Shown piece by piece: positions 1 to 6,050 of a DNA stretch of 12,048 nucleotides. Where the stretch lies: contig JAWWBX010000111.1 of the NCBI GenBank assembly GCA_033720735.1, positions 1-12,048 of the forward strand, read 5' to 3'. Numbering within the stretch: the first letter of the stretch is position 1; every line of letters starts with the position of its first letter. Made by a program: the position numbers and the translations under genes. This DNA comes from B8-G4 sp033720735. GTDB taxonomy: Bacteria > Bacteroidota > Bacteroidia > Chitinophagales > Saprospiraceae. The notes below the pieces were generated by a model. That model saw nothing but the letters and a program-made list of their open reading frames with translations. It was not told where the DNA came from and made no database searches.

Positions 1-103
1 CCTCCCTGATCTCGCGTTCGATCTTACGGCGTAAGCGCGCATCACCCTCGGCCTTCGCATAGACCTGTTTTGCAATGGAATCGTGCGAAAGCTCGTAGCG
101 CAT
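1..103 (-). CDS. 5' end of a gene with a YELSHDSIA N-terminal motif (truncated by window edge)
   Basis: An ATG at 101-103 opens a minus-strand frame that stays open for 34 codons to the window edge. The peptide begins MRYELSHDSIAKQVYAK and continues into a basic, charged helix with RLRRKIEREIRE near the edge. From memory of such families, a (Y/F)ELxHDxxA motif followed by a charged helix occurs near the end of STAND-type NTPase modules and at the start of some Bacteroidota multidomain signalling or repeat proteins. The body of the gene lies outside the window, so no function can be assigned. It points the same way as the lipoprotein gene at 292-861 but is separated from it by 188 bases of repeat-rich DNA, so co-transcription is doubtful. 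No Shine-Dalgarno sequence or promoter box is evident upstream. An internal fragment of a longer gene is unlikely, because a TAA stop lies in frame immediately upstream at 107-109. Confidence 0.6.
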   Translation of the reverse strand, partial: MRYELSHDSIAKQVYAKAEGDARLRRKIEREIRE

Positions 104-114
104 AGTTTAGGAAG

Positions 115-161
115 TTACGGAATATGGAGGCTGGATGCCAGCGGTCTGCGACTTTCCGTAA
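115..161. repeat. Inverted repeat TTACGGAA/TTCCGTAA with a nested hairpin
   Basis: TTACGGAA at 115-122 is mirrored exactly by TTCCGTAA at 154-161, with 31 bases between the arms. Inside the loop, CTGG-ATG-CCAG at 131-141 can form a second small stem. The element lies 12 bases upstream of the start codon of the partial gene at 1-103, so it could fold in that gene's 5' leader or serve as a protein-binding site. Only the symmetry is seen; the role is unknown. Confidence 0.5.
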
Positions 162-171
162 TGTGGCCAGG

Positions 172-184
172 CACCTGCTAGGTG
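172..184. repeat. Small hairpin CACCT-GCT-AGGTG
   Basis: CACCT at 172-176 and AGGTG at 180-184 form a perfect 5-bp stem with a 3-base loop. It sits between the inverted repeat at 115-161 and the palindrome at 191-212, making this 100-base stretch unusually rich in symmetry. There is no T-run beside it on either strand, so it is not a convincing intrinsic terminator. Confidence 0.35.
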
Positions 185-190
185 GCAGCT

Positions 191-217
191 ATTCCTCGAC
201 TGCGCTCGGAATGACAT
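191..217. repeat. REP-like palindromic element
   Basis: The element starts ATTCCTCGA and ends TCGGAATGACA. ATTC pairs with GAAT, then after a 2-base bulge CGA pairs with TCG around a CTGCGC loop. I recall near-identical elements of the type GTCATTCCGAGCGCAGTCGAGG scattered between genes in many Bacteroidota and other environmental genomes, where they behave like REP sequences. It lies between two same-strand genes. The symmetry is seen directly; membership in a dispersed family is from memory and cannot be shown from one copy. Confidence 0.55.
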
Positions 218-258
218 AGGTGGTTAGGGAGCAACTAAGTGCGGTTGAGACTTCAAAC

Positions 259-290
259 TTGAACACCTGAACACTTGAACACCTGAACAC
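259..290. repeat. Tandem 8-bp array, 4 units of (T/C)TGAACAC
   Basis: Four head-to-tail octamers, TTGAACAC, CTGAACAC, TTGAACAC, CTGAACAC, form a perfect alternation, equivalent to a 16-bp unit present twice. A decayed unit (CTTCAAAC, 251-258) precedes it. The array ends one base before the stop codon of the minus-strand lipoprotein gene (292-294), so it forms the start of that gene's 3' region. It has no internal dyad symmetry that would make a terminator. It resembles the array at 3247-3302 in unit length, consensus and position. Confidence 0.8.
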
Positions 291-291
291 A

Positions 292-861
292 CTACTCCAC
301 CTCAAACCCCGTCTCCCCGATCACCGTGCCAGCGCTGTTGTAGAGGCGCACAGTGTAATTCCCCGGCTCCCTGAAAATGCGGTACGTATAGATCCGGTAG
401 CCGACCGGCCCCGTATTGGCCGAGATATGCTTGTAGATCGACGGCAAAATGTGCTGTCCATCGGGCCCAAACCAGCGGAGCTGGATGCGCTCATCGGACG
501 GCGCGTGGATGCCGGCATACACATAGATCTGGTCGCCGGGACTGAATTGCGTCTGCGGGTCGGCCGGCTGCAGTCCATCCATGCGCGTGGTGGTAAAAAA
601 GCGCTCGGCCGGGATAGAAGCCAAACCCTCCTGCGGCAAAAAACTGCCGGTCGCGGATGTTGATGACGGGGCTGCGGATTTGGTGGCATTTGCTTGCACA
701 TTCGAGTCGACCGAGACCACCGGCTGCCCCGTCGACGGCGGCGGTTGTGCTTCTTCCGGCGCTGAACCGCATCCCATCCAGCAGCCCATTGCACCCGTGA
801 TCAGCAGTGCCACCATGACGGTGGAGTAGGTAATGCGGGATGCTGGTTGTTCGCGCGACAT
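292..861 (-). CDS. Putative lipoprotein with C-terminal beta-sandwich-like domain
   Basis: A 189-residue protein of unrecognised family. Residues 10-26 form a hydrophobic signal segment, followed by Cys27 in ITGAMGC, with a second candidate at Cys31; the likely fate is lipoprotein export, though the lipobox is not canonical (Ala at -3). Residues 32-75 are a Pro/Ser/Thr/Ala/Gln-rich, probably disordered tether. From about residue 85 the sequence alternates in beta fashion, with QIYVYAGIHA (111-120), IQLRWFGPDG (126-135), YRIYTYRIF (155-163) and GNYTVRLYNSAGTVIGE (167-183). The GxYxVxxYxxxGxxxxxxxFxV ending recalls Ig-like or DUF2914-type domains, but this is only a resemblance. It is divergent from the OmpA lipoprotein gene across 181 bases. 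The start at 859-861 places the signal peptide correctly. Its stop codon abuts an octamer repeat array. Confidence 0.8.
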   Translation of the reverse strand: MSREQPASRITYSTVMVALLITGAMGCWMGCGSAPEEAQPPPSTGQPVVSVDSNVQANATKSAAPSSTSATGSFLPQEGLASIPAERFFTTTRMDGLQPADPQTQFSPGDQIYVYAGIHAPSDERIQLRWFGPDGQHILPSIYKHISANTGPVGYRIYTYRIFREPGNYTVRLYNSAGTVIGETGFEVE

Positions 862-1020
862 AGCTGCGAGATTACAAAGGGGGAAGGTTGGCTCAATCCC
901 GCGATGCCGTGCTCATCGGCCAATCCTCTATGAAGATAGGCATCTTTACTGCACGAAAACAGATGACCGGAACGTCGGCGGCTCCGGGCACCACTTCCTT
1001 TCAACTGAAAGCACCTTATG

Positions 1021-1028
1021 TATCTTTG
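1021..1028 (+). promoter_or_regulatory. Candidate Bacteroidota -7 box upstream of the OmpA lipoprotein gene
   Basis: TATCTTTG at 1021-1028 matches the Bacteroidota sigma-A -7 consensus TAnnTTTG exactly. The expected TTTG-like -33 element is only weakly represented, by TTTC at 999-1002, 18 bases upstream. Transcription would start around 1033-1036, giving a very short leader before the ATG at 1043. The rest of the divergent gap 862-1042 shows no convincing promoter for the lipoprotein gene on the opposite strand. Confidence 0.35.
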
Positions 1029-1042
1029 TCAAAACGGATCTC

Positions 1043-1990
1043 ATGACTTCCAGAATCCTCCCGGGTGTCCTGTGTGTCGCATTCCTGATGACAGGATGTG
1101 TTTCTCAAAAAAAGTACAACGACCTGCTCGGAAGCAAGGCGCGCACCGATCGTGAAAATCTGCGGTTGTCCAAAGTGGAAAAGGATTATCTGGCACTGCA
1201 GGAAGAAATGGCGGCGACCCAAACCACACTGCAAAAGACAGAAGATGTCATGATCCAGATCAAGGACAAGTACCTGAGTCTGGAGGAAACACACAACGAT
1301 CTGCAACGGCGCTTCGACCGGCTGCAGGAAGACAACCGGGCTCTGCTCGCCAGCGCGTCGGCTGAAAAGCAGGAGCTGACCAACCAGCTGGAGCAAAAAC
1401 AGACCGAACTCGACGAACAGGAACGCGCGCTGCGCCGCATGCGCAACACACTGGAAGTCCGCGAAGAAGAACTGGCAGCACGCGAGCAGAGCATTGCCGA
1501 ATTGCGCGATCAACTGAACCGTCAGCAGGCATCTCTCCAACAGCTGAAGACCAGCATCAGTGAGGCACTCCTGGGCTTTTCTGCCGCCGATCTGACCGTG
1601 GAGCAGAAAAATGGGAAGATCTATGTCTCGCTAAGTCAGAACCTGTTGTTTGAGAAAAACAGCAATCGCGTGGACAAAGCCGGGAAGGAGGCGCTGGCCA
1701 AACTGGCCGAAGTCCTGAGGAACACCGATGTGGCCATTACCGTCGAGGGGCACACCGACTCGGATGGTGACCCCGGTTTCAACTGGGATCTGTCGGTGAC
1801 GCGCGCCACCGCCGTGGTCAAGGAACTCACAAAAAACGGACTGCCCGGCGAGCGCATTACGGCATCAGGCAAGGCTTTCTACCTGCCCATCGACACCAAT
1901 GCCAACGAGCAGGGCAAAGCCCGCAACCGTCGCACCGAGATCATTCTCTCCCCGAAACTGGATCGTCTTCTCGAATTGATCGAACAATAG
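1043..1990 (+). CDS. OmpA-family peptidoglycan-binding lipoprotein with long coiled coil
   Basis: A 315-residue outer-membrane lipoprotein probably linking the membrane to peptidoglycan. I start it at the ATG at 1043 because the residues that follow form a signal peptide, FLMTGC with Cys19 as lipidation site; the same frame is open further upstream, but that extension looks non-coding. Residues 25-175 are charged, heptad-like and Glu/Gln/Leu-rich, a long coiled coil. Residues 185-305 are an OmpA C-terminal domain (PF00691): EGHTDSDG (235-242), then DLSVTRA (249-255) and ARNRRTEI (293-300). Asp239 and Arg254 fall where OmpA domains bind diaminopimelate. Such proteins are often mislabelled MotB, but there is no motor context here. 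The next gene starts one base after the TAG stop, so the two are almost certainly one transcript. Confidence 0.93.
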   Translation: MTSRILPGVLCVAFLMTGCVSQKKYNDLLGSKARTDRENLRLSKVEKDYLALQEEMAATQTTLQKTEDVMIQIKDKYLSLEETHNDLQRRFDRLQEDNRALLASASAEKQELTNQLEQKQTELDEQERALRRMRNTLEVREEELAAREQSIAELRDQLNRQQASLQQLKTSISEALLGFSAADLTVEQKNGKIYVSLSQNLLFEKNSNRVDKAGKEALAKLAEVLRNTDVAITVEGHTDSDGDPGFNWDLSVTRATAVVKELTKNGLPGERITASGKAFYLPIDTNANEQGKARNRRTEIILSPKLDRLLELIEQ

Positions 1991-1991
1991 T

Positions 1992-3233
1992 GTGGACGCC
2001 ATTTACCGGCATATCACTACGACCCTGCTGACCTGCCTGGCGGCCGCCGGCGCCCTGGCGCAGGGAAGCTGGTGCGGCGTACACGACCTCCGCTTGCATG
2101 CCGCCTCTGCCTTCGATTCCACTGAACGGCTGACACAGCAATCTCTGGATCAGTACCACCGCCCTCTGCACACTCGATCAACCATCACCATTCCCGTCGT
2201 CTTCCACGTCGTGTACAGCAATGAGGAAGAAAATGTGTCGGACCTGCAGATCAGATCACAGCTGGCAGTACTCAACCGGGACTTCAACGGCCTGTCCGAA
2301 AACCGCGGAATCATCCCGGCTTCGTTTCGCGCATCTGTCGAGAGCGCCGGCATCCGGTTTTGCCTGGCATCAACCGACCCGGCAGGTAATCCAACCACAG
2401 GTATCACCAGAACGGGCACTTCGGTGACCGGTATCGGCGGACAGGTCGTGGCTGAAGGCCGGATTGCCGTGCACTACGATGCGTTTGGGGGCAAGAATGC
2501 CTGGGATCCGGAGCGCTACATCAATGTGTGGGTCGCCGATCTCAATGGTCTGCTCGGAAAAGCCACGTTTCCCGGCATGGCAGAGTTTCCGGAAGAGGAC
2601 GGGGTGATTATCGACCCCTCCGTTGTTGGGGCATTGGGGACAGCAGCAGACAATGCACCTTATGACCGCGGACACACTCTGACGCACGAGCTGGGACACT
2701 ATTTCGGCCTGCTGCACCTCTGGGGCACCACTGCGGATTGCAGCGACGACGATCTTGTAGCTGACACCCCGCAACAGGCAGGACCCTATTCGGGTTGCCC
2801 GTCGCACCCGCAGCATTCCTGCGGATCTGATGATATGTTCATGAACTTCATGGCGCTCACGGATGACCGTTGCCTGGCCTTCTTCACTGCCGGACAAGTC
2901 GCGCGCATGCAGGCAGCCCTGATGACGCACCGGCCCGGCCTGCTGACCGCCGATATGGCGTGTTTACCAATCGCCTCCGGGCGCACCCCGCTCGATTCGA
3001 TCCGTGCTTTCTATGCGCCCGGGGACCAGATGATCATTGTGCACAGCAACCGGGAGTATGACCAGCCCGTCACGATCGAACTCCTCACGGCCAGTGGCCG
3101 CCTCATTCTTTCCACTGTCTGGAGTATCGGCAGCACCTTCTGGATCGATGCGTCCGATTGGCCCGGCGGGATCTACGCCCTGGTCATCAGGAATGGTGAG
3201 AGCCGGAAGTCGCGCCTGCTGGCCATCTACTGA
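1992..3233 (+). CDS. Secreted M43-family (pappalysin-like) zinc metalloprotease with probable T9SS sorting domain
   Basis: A 413-residue secreted metalloprotease. Residues 8-23 are a signal peptide ending ALAQ. The peptidase M43 domain (PF05572) covers about 65-320: a beta strand TITIPVVFHVVY (64-75), the zinc motif HELGHYFGLLH (232-242; ligands His232, His236, His242, catalytic Glu233), and a Met-turn region MFMNFM (282-287). Cysteines 250, 269, 277 and 294 probably form the disulfides typical of this metzincin family. Residues 333-413 look like a type A T9SS C-terminal domain, with ITIELLTASGR-like strands, PGGIYALVIRNG (391-402) and a basic tail, implying export by the type IX system; this part is weaker than the protease call. 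The start is GTG at 1992, one base after the OmpA gene stop, with no better-placed ATG, which suggests translational coupling. The substrate is unknown. Confidence 0.92.
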   Translation: MDAIYRHITTTLLTCLAAAGALAQGSWCGVHDLRLHAASAFDSTERLTQQSLDQYHRPLHTRSTITIPVVFHVVYSNEEENVSDLQIRSQLAVLNRDFNGLSENRGIIPASFRASVESAGIRFCLASTDPAGNPTTGITRTGTSVTGIGGQVVAEGRIAVHYDAFGGKNAWDPERYINVWVADLNGLLGKATFPGMAEFPEEDGVIIDPSVVGALGTAADNAPYDRGHTLTHELGHYFGLLHLWGTTADCSDDDLVADTPQQAGPYSGCPSHPQHSCGSDDMFMNFMALTDDRCLAFFTAGQVARMQAALMTHRPGLLTADMACLPIASGRTPLDSIRAFYAPGDQMIIVHSNREYDQPVTIELLTASGRLILSTVWSIGSTFWIDASDWPGGIYALVIRNGESRKSRLLAIY

Positions 3234-3246
3234 TCCACCCTTGTCC

Positions 3247-3302
3247 TTCAATCCTCGAATCCTCGAATCCTCGAATCCTTAAACCCTTGAATCCTAAAAC
3301 CC
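3247..3302. repeat. Tandem 8-bp array, about 7 units of TCGAATCC-like octamers
   Basis: In register from 3247 the octamers read TTCAATCC, TCGAATCC three times (3255-3278), TTAAACCC, TTGAATCC and TAAAACCC. The centre is perfect and the edges are decayed. The array fills nearly all of the 60-base gap between the convergent protease and lptD genes and runs over the lptD stop codon (3294-3296) into its last two codons. Its consensus resembles the octamers at 259-290, roughly YYRAAYMC, with the same 8-bp period and the same place at the 3' end of a minus-strand gene. Confidence 0.85.
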
Positions 3303-5969
3303 TCCAAACGCATCCACATTGCTGCGCCGGTTGGGGATCTTGATGAAATCGAGCGAACCGGGCTTGACGCCGATATGAAAGGTATAGGTCCCGCGTTGAG
3401 GCTGCCAGCTGAAGGACATGTCCCAGCAATGGAGGTCGCGCGTAAAGCCGACATCAGGATACGTCAGACGGTCAGAGCGGAAGTCGTAGCCGATGTTGCC
3501 AATGTTGATGCTCCATTTGGGGCTGATGTTGAGGTTGCCCCGCACATTGATGGTGTGGGTTGTGGTGATCGTGGTGTCGCGCCCGGGCCGTCCCACCCGC
3601 ATGAAAGACAAGTTGTGGTTGATGCTGAAGTTGTTGAAAATGTCAAAGAAGATGTCCTCATCGGCAGCCTGGCGGGTCCGCCGCTCGTCGCGCTCTTCCC
3701 TTCCAGTCTGGTCGGGTTCCTGCTCGCCGCGGAAGATCTCCCGCAACTTCTGCACGGTCAGTCGCGTGTTGAAGCTCGCGCGCAGATTGTCAAACCTGAG
3801 CAGTTTGCCCCGCGTATCCTGATAGAAGCGGTCTACGCGCCGGTTCGTCACAGGATCGACGTCGTAGGGATCAAAGACGGCCGAAAATGAAAAGTTGGTG
3901 GCGCGTTTGAACAAACGCGTGGTACCCCGGATCGATACCGGACTGAACTGCAAGGTGTCCGCGGCAAAGTTGTAATTCCCGCTGACCACGATGTTGTCAA
4001 ACAACTTGATGTTCTTCTCCGTGCTGTCTTTTTTGGACCACAGCTTGGCCTCAAAGATGTTGTTGAAGCTGTAGCCAAGGAGCGCGCGCTCCCCGCTGAC
4101 AATGGTCGCGCCATACACACCACCCTGAAAGATCGAATACCCCCGCATATTGTCGTTGCGGATATCCGTGCGGACGGAGTCCACATAGCGCATTGAATTG
4201 TCCGGTTCGTAGCTGAAAGAGAACGTGGGCTTCAACACATGCCGCAATCCGCGCAGCCAGCCATTGCTCCAGCGTTTGGTTGCAAACAACTGGGTGTTGA
4301 CTGAGACAGAGGTGGTGTAGCGCCGATACGGGGTGAATCCCCGGACCAGGGTATCTGCGGTGGAGCCATACCGGATCGTATCCAGCGTAAAAATGGTATC
4401 GATCCCCTGGACAAGCGTGTCGATCTCAATATCGGTGAGCGGGTCAAAGATGAACTCCTCCTGACGCGTCTTGAAAAACCAGATCTCCTCATAACTCACC
4501 GATGGGGTCACGTGAACGTAGTCGAAGAGACTGAAGCTGGCATCGACATCGGCGCGGTGCTGCATCCCGTACTGGGCATTCTGCCAGGTATCGGAACTGA
4601 AAATGGTGGTGTCTGTGGCAAAGAACTTGGAGCGCGTATTGCCCGAATACTTAAAGCCGATCTTCTCATAGAACCGCTCCTTCCCCACCGCATTCTTGCG
4701 TTTGAACGGATAGATGCGATTGACCCGGAAATCGATATTTGGAGCGTCGATGGTTACGGCGTTGGTTCTGGTATTCTGTGAGTGCCTGAAACCTACGCTG
4801 AGCGAGTATGGCTTGCCAGGGAAGTTGCGGCTCCACGAAAAATTGGAGCTGTAGGTGTTGGTCAGGACGCTATTGGCATCATTGCGGTTCAGGCTCTGAA
4901 AGTCATTGGACTGGATGTTGATGCTTCCCCCCAACCGCCGGTAGGGATGCGCCTTCGCATCCTGACTGTGCGAGACGCGCAGTGAGAACGATTTCTGCAC
5001 ATTCGGCTGGATTTCGCCCCGCACCTCCGTGATACGCTTCGAATAGGCGAGATACATGGTTCCCCGGTACTGGTATCTCTTTACGTAGTTGCTCTGAAGG
5101 TTGAGGCCCCAACTTCCGTTGAAATAGATGTCACCCAGGATCTTCAAATCCATATACTCACTCAGGGGCAGAAAGTATCCGACATCGCGCAAGCCAAAGC
5201 CCCAGTTCTCCGAGTATTCGAAATCCTTTGGAAAAATAAGACCCGCCCGCCGGCTTGAGGTCACCGGAAAGAAGCCGAAGGGCAGCCACAACGGTGTCGG
5301 AACGCCGTTGATCTCAATATTCGACGGACCGATGACGGCCAGCCGGTTGGGAATGGTCTTGATCTTCGTACTGCGGATCCCGTAATGTGGCTCGGGATGA
5401 TCGCAGGTGGTGATCAGCGCGCCCTGGTTGAAGATGACATCTTCGGCAAGTGTATCCTGGCCGCCTCCGACGTACTTGGTCTTCGCTCCGTGAATAAAGA
5501 GGTCTCCCTCCTGTGTGATCACATCATAGATCATCCCCTTGTTGGTCTTGAAGTTGTAGCGCATGCGCTTGGCTTCGAATGACTGGTCGCCCTCGGTAAA
5601 GAGTGGGAACCCTGCCAGTTGACCGGTGCTGTCCGGCCAGCCTTGAGCAGTGGCAATGCTGCTGTCCAGATTAAAGATGATGTAATCTGCCTGCAGTTTC
5701 ATCGTGAGGTATTCGACGACGGCATTGCCCCAGAGATGCACCATAGAACCGTCATTGTCAAAGAGCATGGAGTCCTGCATATCGTATCTCAGCTCGCTGT
5801 CCAGTCCGCTGGCTGATGTCGAAAACGAGAAGCGCAAGGTATCGGCCGGAAGCGTGTCGCCGACCGTCACTGCCTGGGAATCAGCAGGCGGACTGACTTG
5901 CAGCACCTGGCTGCTGATCAGGTGTGAGACAAAAACACACAGGATTGAGATATAAATCCTCCTCTTCAA
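3294..5969 (-). CDS. lptD: LPS-assembly outer-membrane protein LptD (Bacteroidota type)
   Basis: An 891-residue outer-membrane translocon component that would take LPS from the periplasmic bridge to the cell surface with the lipoprotein LptE, which is not in this window. Residues 1-20 form a signal peptide. Residues 60-225 are the OstA-like periplasmic jellyroll: VEYLTMKLQADYIIFNLD (85-102), then RYNFKTNKGMIYDVITQEGD (137-156) and TTCDHPEPHYG (187-197). LPFGFFPV (229-236), followed by GLIFP, is the hallmark junction to the barrel, which fills the rest with alternating aromatic strands up to a terminal Phe. An acidic, Arg-rich stretch (PDQTGREERDERRTRQ) in the last quarter is probably a loop. 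The start codon is TTG at 5967-5969: an in-frame TAA lies four codons upstream and the next ATG is beyond the signal peptide, so TTG is the only sensible start. It is divergent from the amidase gene. Length is normal for the Bacteroidota family. Confidence 0.95.
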   Translation of the reverse strand: MKRRIYISILCVFVSHLISSQVLQVSPPADSQAVTVGDTLPADTLRFSFSTSASGLDSELRYDMQDSMLFDNDGSMVHLWGNAVVEYLTMKLQADYIIFNLDSSIATAQGWPDSTGQLAGFPLFTEGDQSFEAKRMRYNFKTNKGMIYDVITQEGDLFIHGAKTKYVGGGQDTLAEDVIFNQGALITTCDHPEPHYGIRSTKIKTIPNRLAVIGPSNIEINGVPTPLWLPFGFFPVTSSRRAGLIFPKDFEYSENWGFGLRDVGYFLPLSEYMDLKILGDIYFNGSWGLNLQSNYVKRYQYRGTMYLAYSKRITEVRGEIQPNVQKSFSLRVSHSQDAKAHPYRRLGGSINIQSNDFQSLNRNDANSVLTNTYSSNFSWSRNFPGKPYSLSVGFRHSQNTRTNAVTIDAPNIDFRVNRIYPFKRKNAVGKERFYEKIGFKYSGNTRSKFFATDTTIFSSDTWQNAQYGMQHRADVDASFSLFDYVHVTPSVSYEEIWFFKTRQEEFIFDPLTDIEIDTLVQGIDTIFTLDTIRYGSTADTLVRGFTPYRRYTTSVSVNTQLFATKRWSNGWLRGLRHVLKPTFSFSYEPDNSMRYVDSVRTDIRNDNMRGYSIFQGGVYGATIVSGERALLGYSFNNIFEAKLWSKKDSTEKNIKLFDNIVVSGNYNFAADTLQFSPVSIRGTTRLFKRATNFSFSAVFDPYDVDPVTNRRVDRFYQDTRGKLLRFDNLRASFNTRLTVQKLREIFRGEQEPDQTGREERDERRTRQAADEDIFFDIFNNFSINHNLSFMRVGRPGRDTTITTTHTINVRGNLNISPKWSINIGNIGYDFRSDRLTYPDVGFTRDLHCWDMSFSWQPQRGTYTFHIGVKPGSLDFIKIPNRRSNVDAFGGF

Positions 5970-6050
5970 TGCGTTTGATTACCGGAATTAACCGGAATTC
6001 CTATCTTTATATATTAAAACAATTTTTAATACAAAGGACATTGACGACCA
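5970..6050. promoter_or_regulatory. Divergent lptD/amidase control region
   Basis: This 81-base AT-rich gap must hold the 5' signals of both divergent genes. It contains a 10-base near-exact direct repeat, ACCGGAATTA then ACCGGAATTC (5981-6000), the second overlapping a GGAATTCC palindrome; TATCTTTA at 6002-6009, one base off the TAnnTTTG -7 consensus and facing the amidase; a perfect palindrome at 6012-6031; and AAAGGA at 6033-6038, 12 bases before the amidase ATG. The nearest TTTG upstream of the -7 box (5974-5977) is 24 bases away, longer than the usual 19-20, so the promoter call is tentative. No clear -7 box was found for lptD. Confidence 0.4.
6012..6031. repeat. AT-rich perfect palindrome TATTAAAA-CAAT-TTTTAATA
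   Basis: Two 8-base arms, TATTAAAA (6012-6019) and TTTTAATA (6024-6031), are exact inverse complements separated by CAAT. It sits just after the candidate -7 box and 19 bases before the amidase ATG. It would be either a hairpin at the start of the amidase leader or a dimeric regulator's operator between the two divergent genes. A terminator is unlikely because the stem is all A/T. Confidence 0.5.

Noticed and set aside
191..217. Rho-independent terminator for the lipoprotein gene at 292-861
   Set aside because: The stem is short and bulged, there is no T-run on the transcribed strand, and the sequence better fits a dispersed REP-like element.
833..1042. N-terminal extension of the OmpA lipoprotein frame to an ATG at 833
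   Set aside because: The extra 70 residues are basic and low-quality, overlap the divergent lipoprotein gene and would bury the signal peptide.
1016..1540. 174-codon minus-strand open frame opposite the OmpA lipoprotein
   Set aside because: It mirrors the coiled-coil coding region; its Leu/Phe/Cys-rich translation is the expected antisense of Glu/Gln/Lys codons and has no domain.
2370..2930. 186-codon minus-strand open frame opposite the M43 protease
   Set aside because: The forward frame holds an intact protease with catalytic motifs; the reverse product has no recognisable domain.
3247..3302. Possible CRISPR array
   Set aside because: Units are 8 bp and directly abutting, with no spacers and no cas genes nearby.
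3375..3890. 171-codon plus-strand open frame opposite lptD
   Set aside because: It is a shadow of barrel-coding sequence and lies wholly inside a convincing gene.
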